A stretch of 64,000 nt of DNA from positions 97,508 through 161,507 of the forward strand of contig WGNG01000014.1 in assembly GCA_016124675.1 (NCBI GenBank). The letters run 5' to 3'. Made by a program: the position numbers and the translations under genes. Shown here in pieces: positions 1 to 9,023 of this stretch (position 1 is its first letter; each line of letters starts with the position of its first letter). This DNA is from Alphaproteobacteria bacterium. GTDB taxonomy: Bacteria > Pseudomonadota > Alphaproteobacteria > Caulobacterales > Maricaulaceae. The notes beneath the pieces are model-generated. The model worked only from the letters and a program-made list of their open reading frames with translations. It was not told the DNA's origin and did no database searches.

Positions 1-494
1 TCGCCGGCGAGCCACGGGGTCTGGCGCAGACGTTGGTCCATCACTGCGAAGAAGCGCTGGCCGCGCGCCCGGCCGCGGTCGGCGAGCTCCGGGATCTGGG
101 GCACCGGGTCGGGGCCCGGCAGGGCGCGGTCTTTGAGGGCCTTGGAGCTGTTGCGCAGCACCTCCATGATCGCCATCAGGCCTTCGCTCTCCACCCGCCA
201 GACCCATTCGGCCGTGCGCGCCTGCTCCAGGGGTGAGCGGCCCAGCAAAGGCGGGTCGGGATAGAGCGCTTCGAGATAGCGCACGATGGCCGCGTTATCG
301 CACAGCGCCTCGCCCTCTTCTGTCACCAGGACCGGCACGGTGCAGCGCGGATTGATGGCGCGGAATTCGGGCGTGAAATGCGCGCCGGTGCGCAGATCGA
401 TCTCCACCCGCGCCACATCGACGCGCTTTTCCGCAATCACCATGCGCGCGCGCCGGGGCGAGGGGGCGGTGGCGCAGTCATAGAATGTCATCAT
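1..494 (-). CDS. Glutathione S-transferase, 3' part outside window
   Basis: About 164 residues are visible and the reading frame runs off the left edge without a stop. The N-terminal half is a thioredoxin-fold GST domain: it opens with MMTFYDCATAPSPRRARMV, where the Ser/Arg region matches the glutathione site of bacterial GSTs, and continues to INPRCTVPVL (cis-Pro loop) and the E-x-x-A-I-V-R-Y-L helix typical of these domains. The start of the helical C-terminal domain follows. Two ATG codons lie side by side (494 and 491). The upstream neighbour on the same strand is the amidase ending 19 nt away, so the two are probably co-transcribed. Family assignment is solid; substrate cannot be told. 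Confidence 0.85.
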   Translation of the reverse strand, partial: MMTFYDCATAPSPRRARMVIAEKRVDVARVEIDLRTGAHFTPEFRAINPRCTVPVLVTEEGEALCDNAAIVRYLEALYPDPPLLGRSPLEQARTAEWVWRVESEGLMAIMEVLRNSSKALKDRALPGPDPVPQIPELADRGRARGQRFFAVMDQRLRQTPWLAG

Positions 495-513
495 GAGGCT
501 CAGGCTCCGCGTG

Positions 514-2253
514 TCAGGAAAATTGCGCAGGGCGCTCGTCCGCAACGCCGAGGCGCGCCTCGATCGCCGCGCCCAGGGCGAGGATCACCCCCTCTTCATA
601 GAGCGGGGCCCACAGGCTGGTGGCGTAGGGCACGCGGTGCAAGACGCCGCTGGCGTCGGCCGGCTGGCCGAAAATCGTGCGGGAGGGCGCCTCGATGAAG
701 CCGGAGCGGAAGGCGAGCTGGGGGTGGCCGGTATAATTGGTGATCAGCAGCATCGCCCCGGCGAAGTTCGGCCCGATCACGGCGTCGAGATCTGCGAACC
801 GGGCGTCCATCATCTCCATGGCCTCGCGGCGCAGCCGGTCGGCATTGATGAGGTCGACCGCCGAGAGGAAGCGTGTGCGCCGCCACGTATTGGGCCAGGC
901 CGCATCATCCTGCCAGCGCAGGCGGTCGTCGAGGTCCTGCAGCGTCAGATGCTCGAACGCGGCGGCCGCTTCGGCTTCAAGCTGCATCAGCATGGCGTCC
1001 CAGGGCCGGTCATCGACCTCGAACGGGACGAGCGTCACGCCCAGGCTGCGCGCCGCCTCCAGCGCGGCGCGGTCGGGATCGGCGGCGCCTTCAAACCAGC
1101 TGGCGTTATAGCCTACCCGCAGCCCGGTCAGATCGCGCGCGAAGTCCGCTTCAAAGCCAGTGGAGCGGCTCGCCGGATCGCCGTTATCGCCGCCATTGAT
1201 CGCTGCCAGCACCAGGGCGGCGTCGGGCGCCGAGCGCACGATGGGGCCGATCTTGTCGAGCGACCAGCACAAGGCCATGGCGCCGGTACGCGGCACGCGC
1301 CCGAAGGTGGGGCGCAAGCCGGTCGATCCGCAGCGGTGGGAGGGCGAGACGATGGAGCCCAGCGTCTCGGTCCCGATGGCGAAGGCGCACAGGGCCGCCG
1401 CCGTGGCCGAGGCCGGCCCGGCCGAGGAGCCTGAACTGCCTTCGGCGGGGTTGAACGGATTGCGCGTCACCCCGTCAAACCAGATATCGCCATAGGCGAT
1501 GGCGCCGGTGGTCGCCTTGCCCAGCAGCACCGCGCCGGCCTGTTCCAGGCGCCGGGCGATTACCGCGGTCTCGTCCGCCACCCGGTCAGAATAGACCGTC
1601 GCGCCCCAGGTGGCGGGCAGGCCCTCCACGTCGACAATGTCTTTGAGCGCATAGGGAATGCCGTGCAGGGGCCCGCGCACCCGGCCGGCGGCGCGCTCGG
1701 CGTCGCGTTCGGCGGCCTGCGCGCGGGCGCGGTCTGCGCTGACATGGACATAGCATTCCAGCGCGTCTGCGTGGGCGTCGATGCGGGCGAGATAAAGCTC
1801 GGTCAGCTGCGCGCTGGTGATCGCGCTGCGGGTCATCCAGGCCGCCAGCGTCCACACAGGGGCATAGGCGATATCGACGGGGTCAGAGGGCAGGGGGCCG
1901 GGGTCGGCGGGCAGGCCGGTGATGGCGTCAGCCTGCTCGCGATAAACCCGTCCGGGCAGGCGCGGATCAAAAATCAGGCCGGGATGCAGGCCGTTGGGCG
2001 GTTCGAGCGCGCGCAGGCGCTCGGCGCGCGCCTGCCAGGCCTCAAGGCCCGACAGCATCTGCTCGCGCTCGGCCGGCGTATAGGCGACGCCCGCCAATGT
2101 TTCGGCGCAGGCGAGCGTGCTGGCGCTGAGGCCCTCGGGCCGGACGGGGGCAGGGGCTGAGCAGGCGGCGAGCGCGCCGCCGGCGCCCGCCCCGGCCATC
2201 AGGGCGAGCACGCTGCGCCGCGTGGCGCGTGGATCTGGCAGTGGCATGGTCAT
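514..2253 (-). CDS. Amidase (amidase-signature family), exported lipoprotein
   Basis: 579 residues. The N-terminus carries a twin-arginine-like signal (RATRRSVLALMAGAG) that ends in a lipobox-like LAAC, so the enzyme is probably Tat-exported and lipid-anchored. The amidase-signature catalytic triad is readable: Lys in YALKDIVD, the Gly/Ser loop SSGSSAGPASATAA, and the following Ser of GTETLGSI. C-terminal segments such as FAGAMLLITNYTGHPQLAF match GatA-like amidases. It hydrolyses amide bonds, but substrate cannot be inferred; it is not the housekeeping GatA, given its export signal and lack of gatC/gatB neighbours. A GST gene lies directly downstream. Confidence 0.85.
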   Translation of the reverse strand: MTMPLPDPRATRRSVLALMAGAGAGGALAACSAPAPVRPEGLSASTLACAETLAGVAYTPAEREQMLSGLEAWQARAERLRALEPPNGLHPGLIFDPRLPGRVYREQADAITGLPADPGPLPSDPVDIAYAPVWTLAAWMTRSAITSAQLTELYLARIDAHADALECYVHVSADRARAQAAERDAERAAGRVRGPLHGIPYALKDIVDVEGLPATWGATVYSDRVADETAVIARRLEQAGAVLLGKATTGAIAYGDIWFDGVTRNPFNPAEGSSGSSAGPASATAAALCAFAIGTETLGSIVSPSHRCGSTGLRPTFGRVPRTGAMALCWSLDKIGPIVRSAPDAALVLAAINGGDNGDPASRSTGFEADFARDLTGLRVGYNASWFEGAADPDRAALEAARSLGVTLVPFEVDDRPWDAMLMQLEAEAAAAFEHLTLQDLDDRLRWQDDAAWPNTWRRTRFLSAVDLINADRLRREAMEMMDARFADLDAVIGPNFAGAMLLITNYTGHPQLAFRSGFIEAPSRTIFGQPADASGVLHRVPYATSLWAPLYEEGVILALGAAIEARLGVADERPAQFS

Positions 2254-2475
2254 GGCGAGTCCCCCCGGGTCTGGGCCGCGTTCAGCGGGCGTTCACCCGG
2301 CGCGGCGTTAAGGTTCATGAACGGCTGCGTCGCCGCAAGCGTCAAGTCATCGCATTCGAATCGAAATGTGGCGAAGAATATGGCGCGCCACCCTCAAATC
2401 GCCTTCCTTCTGGACGAATTGACTGTTTGGTTAACGCCCGGGCTGGGCGACATATCATTGCAAAAGGGGCTGAAC

Positions 2476-3444
2476 ATGCGTGACGGGATCACAAGCCGGC
2501 AAGGCCAGAGGCCGCGCTACCTGGCGCCGGGCCAGGCTGCCGACACGCTAGGACAGGACGGGACGCCGGCGGAGGCGCGCGGCCCCGACAACCGCCTGGA
2601 CGCGGCATGGAAGAACGCTGCGGCGGCGTTTTCCGCCTACACCGACTTTCGAGCCCGTCACAAGGTGATGCGCGCGGCCTCCTATCCTGACAGCCATATC
2701 ATGCATTTCTCCATCCTCGCGGCGCTGGTGCTGTTCGAGGGTCTGGCCAATGCGTATTTCTTCTCCAAGGGCTCCGATCTTGGCCTGCTGGGCGGGTGGA
2801 TCCAGGCGATCACCGTGGCGTTCACCAACGTCATCGCGGCCTTCTTCCTCATCGGCTTTCTGGGCCTGCGCCTGCTGCAGAACCCGGTCAGCCGCCCCTT
2901 CTCATTCTGGGTGGCGGTGGCGGGCGTGCCGCTGGCGGTGGCCTTCATTGTTTTCCTGAACTTCTCGGCGGCGCATTACCGCGACCTGTTGGAGTTGCAG
3001 GCTGCGGCCATGGCGATGACCGGCGAGTTTGCACCCAATGGCGAGATTCTCACTCCCGTCACCCGCGCGCTGACCTTCCAGCCGTTCGAGACGCTCGAAG
3101 CGCTGCTCCTGTTCATTCTGGGCGTCACGTTTGCCGCGATCGCCGCGTTCAAGGGCGCGACGTTCGACGATTCGCTGATCGGTTATGGCGCCGTGCAGCG
3201 CCGGGCGGTGGCGGCCTCGGCCCATCTGTCCGAGGTGATGAAGCGCCAGTATCGCAAGGAAGACGCAGATCAGCGCACGCTGGAGCTGGCCGAAGCGCTC
3301 CGCGAACACATGGATGAGTTCTTCGCCCGCGACTATGCCGGCTCGGCGGCGCGCTATGAGCGCATGGCGCAGGGCAAGGCCGGGTCCGCAGCCGAGCCTG
3401 ACGCATCCTATGATTCAGAGCCGCCGCCCTACGATCGGCGCTAG
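2476..3444 (+). CDS. Uncharacterised four-helix membrane protein
   Basis: 322 residues from the ATG at 2476, chosen because AAAAGGGG lies 7-14 nt before it; the open frame extends upstream to 2317 without a better site. The first ~70 residues look cytoplasmic and hydrophilic. They are followed by about four hydrophobic helices (around FSILAALVLFEGL, ITVAFTNVIAAFFLIGF, FWVAVAGVPLAVAFIV and LEALLLFILGVTFAAIA), then a charged, helical cytoplasmic tail ending in a Pro/Tyr-rich stretch. I recognise no family. It is followed 83 nt later by a membrane-anchored VWA-like protein on the same strand, and the two probably work together. Confidence 0.7.
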   Translation: MRDGITSRQGQRPRYLAPGQAADTLGQDGTPAEARGPDNRLDAAWKNAAAAFSAYTDFRARHKVMRAASYPDSHIMHFSILAALVLFEGLANAYFFSKGSDLGLLGGWIQAITVAFTNVIAAFFLIGFLGLRLLQNPVSRPFSFWVAVAGVPLAVAFIVFLNFSAAHYRDLLELQAAAMAMTGEFAPNGEILTPVTRALTFQPFETLEALLLFILGVTFAAIAAFKGATFDDSLIGYGAVQRRAVAASAHLSEVMKRQYRKEDADQRTLELAEALREHMDEFFARDYAGSAARYERMAQGKAGSAAEPDASYDSEPPPYDRR

Positions 3445-3527
3445 AATCCGGTGCATGCGGGGTGGCGGGCGGTGCTTCGGCGCGGCATGATCACGGGTAA
3501 CGCCAGCGCACCACGGGGGAGGACGCC

Positions 3528-4319
3528 ATGCGGTCAAAGGACCTGATCGGCCTGTTCAACATCGCCGTGGTGATCGGCGTGCTGGGCGCGATCAGCTATG
3601 CGGCCATCAGCCTTCAGCCGGCGGAGTACGATCCCGAGACGCTGTGCCTGGCGGGCGAAACCCCGCCCCATGTGGTGGTGATGATCGACCGCACCGAAGT
3701 GGTCTACACCCCCACCCAGGCCGACCAGATCCGCCAGACCATCGTGGAGGCGCGCAACGGCCTGGTGATTGGCGAGCGCCTGTCGGTTTACGAGCTCAAC
3801 CATCGCGGCGAGATCCGCAACACCAACCGGTTCTCGGTGTGCAATCCGGGCCGCGGCGACCAGATCAACCCGCTCTACCGCAATCCCCAGCGCGTGCAGG
3901 CGCGCTATGAGGCGCTGTTCGACCGGCCTCTGGACCTGGCGCTGGAAGGCCTGTTCGACCTCATCGAGTCGCCCATCACCCCGCTGCTGGAATCGCTCGC
4001 CGAGCTGACCACGCGGCCTGAGTTTGACCCCGCCGTCCCGCGCCGCCGGATCGTGCTGATCTCCGACATGTTCCAGAACACGCGGCTCTACACAGTCTAC
4101 AGCCCGACGCGCCAGGATTTGCGCAACCGCCTGCCCGCTCCCGATCAGGTGGCGCAGGCCATCCGCAATGAATACGGCGACGGGCTGCGCGGGCTGGAGC
4201 TCGACGTGTACTACGTGGACCAGCCCGGCTGGAACGCCGAGGAACGCAGCCTCATCCGCGCCCACTGGCAGGCGGTGTTCGCCGAGCTGGGTGTTCGGGA
4301 CAGGTGGACGGCGTTTTGA
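3528..4319 (+). CDS. Membrane-anchored VWA-like protein, unknown role
   Basis: 263 residues with one N-terminal hydrophobic anchor (LFNIAVVIGVLGAISYAAI), the rest probably periplasmic. The soluble part begins PPHVVVMIDRTEVV, and later has RRRIVLISDMFQNT. These two strands with their DRT and SDM acidic tips resemble the first and last MIDAS strands of a von Willebrand A fold, although the classical DxSxS motif is not exact. The RBS is GGGGAGG just before the ATG. The preceding gene encodes a multi-pass membrane protein, suggesting a two-component membrane assembly. The fold assignment is inference by eye; no function is claimed. Confidence 0.65.
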   Translation: MRSKDLIGLFNIAVVIGVLGAISYAAISLQPAEYDPETLCLAGETPPHVVVMIDRTEVVYTPTQADQIRQTIVEARNGLVIGERLSVYELNHRGEIRNTNRFSVCNPGRGDQINPLYRNPQRVQARYEALFDRPLDLALEGLFDLIESPITPLLESLAELTTRPEFDPAVPRRRIVLISDMFQNTRLYTVYSPTRQDLRNRLPAPDQVAQAIRNEYGDGLRGLELDVYYVDQPGWNAEERSLIRAHWQAVFAELGVRDRWTAF

Positions 4320-4426
4320 GAGGGGGCGGGGAATAGAGCGCTTAATCGCCGGAGATTGTGCGGAGACTGTGACCTCTGCTGACGCGCTGGCATTCTCCCG
4401 ATTGAGCTAGAAAAGCAGACGCAATC

Positions 4427-4578
4427 TCCCTCCCCCTCGTGGGGAGGGTGGCTGAGCGTCAGCGAAGCCGGGTGGGGGCGCCGCCGTAAGGCGGCTGCTA
4501 AAGTCTTCGCCGAACGGCGCCTCACCCCACCCGACCCGGCGCTGCGCGCCGGCCCACCCTCCCCATCAAGGGGAGGGA
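4427..4578. repeat. Dispersed palindromic repeat, family A copy 1
   Basis: A 152-bp intergenic element bounded by the inverted termini TCCCTCCCCCTCGTGGGGAG and CTCCCCATCAAGGGGAGGGA. It has internal hairpins (for example GCCGCCGTAAGGCGGC and GGCGCTGCGCGCC). A second nearly full-length copy lies at 25818-25970, and shorter pieces of the same sequence lie inside pdhB and pdhC. It fills most of the gene-free stretch between the VWA-like gene and the convergent PLP-enzyme gene. It contains no credible ORF. Confidence 0.85.
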
Positions 4579-4610
4579 AAGCGGTGTAGGCCCACCCTCA
4601 CGGGACGTGC

Positions 4611-4659
4611 CCCCCCCCTCCGTCCGCTTCGCGGACACCTCCCCCGCAAGCGGGGGAGG
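4611..4659. repeat. Short palindromic repeat, family B copy 1
   Basis: A C-rich hairpin cluster (GTCCGCTTCGCGGAC, then CCTCCCCCGCAAGCGGGGGAGG). Its reverse complement recurs at 50445-50490 with conserved architecture (two hairpins next to a run of C/G). It lies only about 20 nt from the stop of the PLP enzyme read from the other strand, so it may also serve as a transcription-end structure. Confidence 0.65.
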
Positions 4660-4681
4660 ACAGGGTGTCAGCCTCTCCGAT

Positions 4682-5818
4682 TCACCCCCGCCCCAGCGCC
4701 TCCACCAGGTCCCCGACCAGATCGTCTGCCGCTTCGATGCCGCAGGACAGGCGCACCAGATCGTCCGGGGTGGGGCTCAAGGGCCCTTCGATGGGTTTGC
4801 GGTGTTCGATCAGGCTTTCCACCCCGCCAATCGACGTGGCCTGGATGAAGACTTGCGTGCGGGCGCACAGGCGCGCGGCGGCCTCAGCCCCGCCTTTCAG
4901 GCGGATCGACAGGAGGCCGCCAAACCCGCCGGTCATCTGGCGCGCGGCGATGGCGTGTCCGGGATGGTCCGGCAGGCCGGGATAGAGGATTTGGGAGACA
5001 GCCGGGTGACCGGTCAGTGCCTGCGCGACCTGCATGGCGTTGGCGCTCTGGCGTTCGAACCGCACGAACAGTGTGCGCAAGCCCCGGATCAGCAGCCAGG
5101 ATTCAAACGCGCCGGGCACCGCGCCGGTAAGGCTATGATGAGCGCAAAGCGCCTGCCAGCGCTCATCGTCGGCGCGGGTGATCACGGCGCCGGCGAGCAC
5201 ATCGCTGTGGCCGTTGAGATACTTCGTGGCTGAATGCATGACGAGATCAGCGCCCAGATCCAGCGCGCGCGTGGTGCAGGGCGGGGCGCAGGTGCCGTCG
5301 ACGGCCAGTATGGCGCCGGCGCCATGGGCGATGTCAGCCGCACGCGCGATATCCACCAGCGACCAGAGCGGGTTGGCCGGCGTCTCGATCCAGACAAGCT
5401 CCGTCTCACCCGGGCGCACGGCGCGGGCCAGCGCATCGGGATCGTCCGGATCGAACAGGGTGAGGATAAGGGCGCCTCTGGCCTCCAGATGCTGGAGGAG
5501 CTTCTTCGCCCCGTAATACATCTTGGTCTGCGCCACCACATGGGCGCCGGTGGGCAGGGTGGCGAACACCGCCATGGCGGCGGCAAGGCCCGAGGCGAAC
5601 AGGCGCGCATCGGCGCCGCCCTCCAGCGCCGTCAGCACGGCGGCGGCGTGCGCCTGGGTCGGGCCTTCCGGGCGCAGATAATCATGCGCGCCGATCAGGG
5701 CATTGTCGGCGCCCCGCGCATAGGTGGTCGCCGTATGCACGGGCGGGATCACCGCGCCGGTCTCGCCATCAATCCGGTGCAGCGCCTGGGCGGCGAGGGT
5801 TTCGGGGCGCTTATCCAT
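4682..5818 (-). CDS. Cys/Met-metabolism PLP enzyme (cystathionine beta-lyase/gamma-synthase family)
   Basis: 378 residues, a normal length for the gamma-family of fold-type I PLP enzymes. The PLP lysine is in [12 protein letters not shown] (about residue 199), the aspartate that contacts the pyridine is in ILAVDGTCA, and [11 protein letters not shown] plus MYYGAKKLL match the cofactor-phosphate and substrate-tyrosine regions. The C-terminal [12 protein letters not shown] is characteristic of cystathionine lyases and synthases. The exact reaction (beta-lyase, gamma-synthase or sulfhydrylase) cannot be fixed. Its start overlaps the 3' end of hemB by 8 nt, so it is translated from the hemB message. 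Confidence 0.88.
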   Translation of the reverse strand: MDKRPETLAAQALHRIDGETGAVIPPVHTATTYARGADNALIGAHDYLRPEGPTQAHAAAVLTALEGGADARLFASGLAAAMAVFATLPTGAHVVAQTKMYYGAKKLLQHLEARGALILTLFDPDDPDALARAVRPGETELVWIETPANPLWSLVDIARAADIAHGAGAILAVDGTCAPPCTTRALDLGADLVMHSATKYLNGHSDVLAGAVITRADDERWQALCAHHSLTGAVPGAFESWLLIRGLRTLFVRFERQSANAMQVAQALTGHPAVSQILYPGLPDHPGHAIAARQMTGGFGGLLSIRLKGGAEAAARLCARTQVFIQATSIGGVESLIEHRKPIEGPLSPTPDDLVRLSCGIEAADDLVGDLVEALGRG

Positions 5819-6794
5819 TCAGGATTTTCGCCGCCCGTGGCGCAAAATACGTCAGCACGCCATCCGCGCCCGCGCGCTTGAAGGCCAGCAGGCTTTCGAG
5901 CATGGCGCGCTCGCCATCAATCCAGCCATTGGCGGCGGCGGCCTGGATCATGGCGTACTCGCCCGAGACCTGGAACACATAGGTGGGCAGGGCGAAGGCG
6001 GACTTCACCCGCGCCACGATGTCGAGATAGGGCATGCCCGGCTTCACCATCACCATGTCGGCGCCCTCGGCAATGTCCAGCTCCACCTCGCGCAGGGCTT
6101 CGTCGGTATTGGCCGGGTCCATCTGATAGGTCTTCTTGTCGCCTTTGAGCGCCACCGAACTGCCGATGGCGTCGCGATAGGGGCCGTAGAAGGCCGAGGC
6201 GTATTTGGCCGCGTAGGACAGGATCATCACATGCTGGAAGCCTTCGCCGTCCAGCGCCGCGCGGATGGCGCCCACCCGCCCGTCCATCATGTCGGACGGG
6301 GCGATCACGTCGCAGCCCGCCCGCGCCTGGGTGAGGGCCTGGGCGCACAGGCGCTCCACCGTGGCGTCATTGACGATCACCCCGTTCTCGATGAGCCCGT
6401 CATGGCCATGATCAGTAAAGGGATCGAGCGCCACATCGCAGATGATCCCCACCTCCGGCGCGGCGTCCTTCATCGCTTTGATGGCGTGAGCCACAAGGCC
6501 GTCGGGATTGTCCGCCTCGCTGCCCCGGGCATCTTTTCTGGCGGCATCCACATTGGGAAACACGGCGATGGCCGGAATGCCCAGGGCGCGCGCCTCCACG
6601 GCGGCTCTGGCCGCATCGGCCACGGTCAGCCGCGTGACGCCGGGCATGGAGGCCACCGGTTCGCTGTGCGCCTTGTCGGTGACCACCAGGGTCCAGATCA
6701 GGTCATCCGGGGTCAGCGTGTTCTCGCGCATCAGCCGGCGCGACCAGTCATGCTGGCGCATGCGGCGCAGACGGGTGGTGGGAAACTGGGCCAT
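5811..6794 (-). CDS. hemB: Delta-aminolevulinic acid dehydratase (porphobilinogen synthase)
   Basis: 327 residues, full length. It condenses two 5-aminolevulinate molecules to porphobilinogen in tetrapyrrole synthesis. Both Schiff-base lysines are visible: K197 in [15 protein letters not shown] and K251 in [10 protein letters not shown]. The usual catalytic zinc cysteines are replaced: the segment reads [14 protein letters not shown], the pattern of Mg-dependent alphaproteobacterial enzymes. It is divergent from the acyl-CoA dehydrogenase gene (79 nt between starts) and overlaps the downstream PLP-enzyme gene by 8 nt. Confidence 0.97.
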   Translation of the reverse strand: MAQFPTTRLRRMRQHDWSRRLMRENTLTPDDLIWTLVVTDKAHSEPVASMPGVTRLTVADAARAAVEARALGIPAIAVFPNVDAARKDARGSEADNPDGLVAHAIKAMKDAAPEVGIICDVALDPFTDHGHDGLIENGVIVNDATVERLCAQALTQARAGCDVIAPSDMMDGRVGAIRAALDGEGFQHVMILSYAAKYASAFYGPYRDAIGSSVALKGDKKTYQMDPANTDEALREVELDIAEGADMVMVKPGMPYLDIVARVKSAFALPTYVFQVSGEYAMIQAAAANGWIDGERAMLESLLAFKRAGADGVLTYFAPRAAKILNG

Positions 6795-6872
6795 GTCGGT
6801 GTATCTCGCGCTGCGTGGCTCTGGTGGGCGCAGAACACCCGGCGGCGCGCCCCTTGTCTAGGAGGTTTTCCC

Positions 6873-8009
6873 ATGCGGTTCGAACTCACCGAAGATCAGG
6901 CGATGATCCAGGACGCCGCGCGGCGCTTCGCCGACGACCAGCTCAAGCCCCACGCCGCGCAATGGGATGAGGAGAAGCATTTTCCCGTCGACGTGCTCAA
7001 AGAGGCTGCGGTCATGGGATTCGCCGGCATCTATACGCGTGAGGATGTGGGCGGATCGGGGCTGAGCCGGGTGGATGCGGCGTTGATTTTCGAACAGCTC
7101 TCGCGCGGGTGCGTGTCCACCGCCGCCTTCATCTCCATCCACAACATGGTCAGCTGGATGATCGACAGCTGGGGCAGCGAAGACCAGCGCCAGCGCTGGC
7201 TGCCGAAACTCACCGCCATGGACATGATCGGCTCCTACTGCCTGACCGAACCGGGCTCGGGCTCGGACGCGGCCAGCCTGCGCACCAGGGCCGTGCGTGA
7301 CGGCGCTGACTATGTGCTCAACGGGTCCAAGGCCTTCATCTCCGGCGCCGGGGCCAGCGATCTCTACATTGTCATGTGCCGCACGGGGGGCGAGGGCGCC
7401 AAGGGCGTCTCGGCCATCGTGGTGGAGAAGGGAACGCCGGGGCTCTCGTTTGGGGCCAACGAAAAGAAGATGGGCTGGAATTCCCAGCCCACTGCCGTGG
7501 TCAGTTTTGAAGACTGCCGCGTGCCGGTGGCGAACCGTCTGGGCGAGGAGGGGCAGGGCTTTCTGTTCGCCATGAACGGGCTCAATGGCGGGCGCATCAA
7601 TATCGGCGCCTGTTCGCTCGGCGGGGCGGCGGAGGCGACGGACCTCGCCATCGCCTATGCGAAGGAACGCAGCCAGTTCGGCAAGCCGCTGGCCGAGTTC
7701 CAGGCCACCCAGTTCAAGCTTGCTGACATGGCCACCGAGCTCGAGGCGAGCCGGCTCATGCTCTTGCGCGCCGCCGATGCGCTCGACCGCAAGGACCCCG
7801 CGGCGCCGAAATACTGCGCCATGGCCAAGCGCTTCGCCACCGATCTGGGCTTCCGCATCGCCAATGAGGCGCTGCAGATCCATGGCGGCTACGGCTATCT
7901 CAAGGACTATCCGCTGGAGCGCATCGTGCGCGATCTGCGCGTCCACCAGATCCTGGAAGGCGCCAACGAGATCATGCGTGTGATCATCGCCAAGGATTTG
8001 CTGAGATAG
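6873..8009 (+). CDS. Isobutyryl-CoA dehydrogenase-like acyl-CoA dehydrogenase
   Basis: 378 residues from the ATG at 6873, with AGGAGG 7-12 nt upstream; an open frame continues much further 5' but is only a shadow of hemB. It is an FAD-dependent acyl-CoA dehydrogenase with [34 protein letters not shown] and [18 protein letters not shown], and the catalytic Glu in [12 protein letters not shown]. These segments are closest to the isobutyryl-CoA dehydrogenase (ACAD8) subfamily as I remember it. The 3-hydroxyisobutyryl-CoA hydrolase gene at 9892 supports a role in valine breakdown; two toxin-antitoxin modules lie between them. Confidence 0.9.
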   Translation: MRFELTEDQAMIQDAARRFADDQLKPHAAQWDEEKHFPVDVLKEAAVMGFAGIYTREDVGGSGLSRVDAALIFEQLSRGCVSTAAFISIHNMVSWMIDSWGSEDQRQRWLPKLTAMDMIGSYCLTEPGSGSDAASLRTRAVRDGADYVLNGSKAFISGAGASDLYIVMCRTGGEGAKGVSAIVVEKGTPGLSFGANEKKMGWNSQPTAVVSFEDCRVPVANRLGEEGQGFLFAMNGLNGGRINIGACSLGGAAEATDLAIAYAKERSQFGKPLAEFQATQFKLADMATELEASRLMLLRAADALDRKDPAAPKYCAMAKRFATDLGFRIANEALQIHGGYGYLKDYPLERIVRDLRVHQILEGANEIMRVIIAKDLLR

Positions 8010-8058
8010 CGTCGCGCGGCGCGGCCCGGCGCGCGTCAGGCGGACGCGCCGGGGCCGG

Positions 8059-8481
8059 TCAGGGCGCCTCGGTCCAGGGATTGATCACGGTCAGGCCGGC
8101 CGCCCGGAACGCGCTGGCATCGCGCGACGCCACGGCGAACCCGTGCGCGGCGGCGATCCCGGCGATATAGCCGTCGGCCGCGGGGAAGCCTTTTCCGGCC
8201 GCACGGGCCTGGACCGCGAGTTCGGCGTAACTCTGCGCGGCAGGAACGTCGAAGGGCAGGATCCGGGTGGAGAATTCATGCAGCAGGGCGTCAACCCGGG
8301 TCGCCAGCAGCTCCTTCCGCTTGCCGTCGGGCAGGACGCCAACGCCGAATAGAAGTTCGGCCACTGTGACACTGGACAGGAACAACGCCTCGCCCGCGTG
8401 TGCGTCGATCCACGCACGAACCAAAGGGTGGGGTTCAGGCTTGATCGCCTCGGAAACGACATTGGTGTCGAGGACGATCAT
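8059..8481 (-). CDS. PIN-domain toxin, FitB/VapC type
   Basis: 140 residues, the size of a single PIN ribonuclease domain. The conserved acidic residues are visible: Asp in MIVLDTNVVSE, Glu in SSVTVAELLFG, Asp in FPAADGYIAGIAAAHG, and the late VASRDASAF. The ending INPW is typical of FitB-like toxins. It begins 12 nt after the stop of the ribbon-helix-helix antitoxin gene. It would cleave RNA when free of its antitoxin; the particular RNA target is unknown. Confidence 0.9.
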   Translation of the reverse strand: MIVLDTNVVSEAIKPEPHPLVRAWIDAHAGEALFLSSVTVAELLFGVGVLPDGKRKELLATRVDALLHEFSTRILPFDVPAAQSYAELAVQARAAGKGFPAADGYIAGIAAAHGFAVASRDASAFRAAGLTVINPWTEAP

Positions 8482-8493
8482 TGGAGACGTCCG

Positions 8494-8748
8494 TCAATCA
8501 AACTTCATGGGCTCGGCCGGGCGCTTGTCGCGGGTCAGTTCCAACGCCTCGATATCGGCGTTTGTCAGGCCCAATCTCCGGCTCGTTTCCGCCAACGCCG
8601 TACCCAACCCCTTGCGGCCCTCGGGATGAACCGCTGCTTCCAGAATGGCGCGCATTTCCGCTTCCGTGCTGCGATTATGCTGTGCGGCGCGGATTTTCAG
8701 CGCGCGGTGCACGTCGTCGGGAAGATTGCGAATGGTGACAGCCGCCAT
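8494..8748 (-). CDS. Ribbon-helix-helix antitoxin, FitA type
   Basis: 84 residues. The N-terminus MAAVTIRNLPDDVHRALKIR is a classic FitA/Arc ribbon-helix-helix start (beta strand, then helix), continuing AAQHNRSTEAEMRAIL. The C-terminal half is expected to wrap the PIN toxin encoded directly downstream. It should repress its own promoter at the 29-bp palindrome just upstream (8772-8800). Confidence 0.9.
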   Translation of the reverse strand: MAAVTIRNLPDDVHRALKIRAAQHNRSTEAEMRAILEAAVHPEGRKGLGTALAETSRRLGLTNADIEALELTRDKRPAEPMKFD

Positions 8749-8771
8749 GATGACGCTCTCCGGAACCTGAT

Positions 8772-8812
8772 AGCAATGCCATCATTATGATGGCATTGCT
8801 GGCGAATTTCAA
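8772..8812 (-). promoter_or_regulatory. Promoter and operator palindrome of the FitAB-like module
   Basis: On the minus strand, TTGAAA (8807-8812) and CATAAT (8784-8789) are spaced by 17 nt, a near-consensus sigma-70 promoter. The -10 box sits in the centre of a perfect 14-bp-arm palindrome at 8772-8800 (arms AGCAATGCCATCAT and ATGATGGCATTGCT, one-base centre). A bound RHH antitoxin would block RNA polymerase directly. Confidence 0.8.
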
Positions 8813-8944
8813 GCTGTTGCCGGGCAGGGGGCGATCAGAAGCGGCCCCGCCGATCTTATCTGCTGTGCGGGTTTGTCGCCGCAGGTCTGCCGCGCCGCTG
8901 CCGCTTGCGGCCCACAGATTTAACGCTCGCAGACCGCCCTTTGA

Positions 8945-9002
8945 TTGAATTTAACCCGGTTCTCCGCCATAATGGTCAGGCTTCTGATCAGATATCTGAC
9001 CA
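8945..9002 (+). promoter_or_regulatory. Promoter and operator of the Phd/VapC-like module
   Basis: TTGAAT (8945-8950) and CATAAT (8968-8973), 17 nt apart, read towards the antitoxin gene. Immediately after lies an inverted repeat, TGGTCAG (8973-8979) and CTGACCA (8996-9002), with a nested palindrome TCTGATCAGA. The arrangement is that expected for an autorepressed toxin-antitoxin operon. Confidence 0.7.
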
Positions 9003-9023
9003 GAATGCACAAAGCCAAGGCCC

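Noticed and set aside
3528..4319. ZorB/MotB-like motor partner in a Zorya-type system with the upstream membrane protein
   Set aside because: The anchored protein lacks an OmpA peptidoglycan-binding domain, the membrane protein lacks a MotA-like layout, and no helicase or nuclease genes are adjacent.
5724..6872. N-terminal extension of the acyl-CoA dehydrogenase by ~380 residues
   Set aside because: The extension runs antisense through hemB, while a perfect AGGAGG and a family-typical start lie at 6873.
4682..6872. SAM or other riboswitch upstream of the PLP enzyme
   Set aside because: The gene overlaps hemB and has no leader; the hemB leader of 79 nt is too short and shows no riboswitch-like fold.
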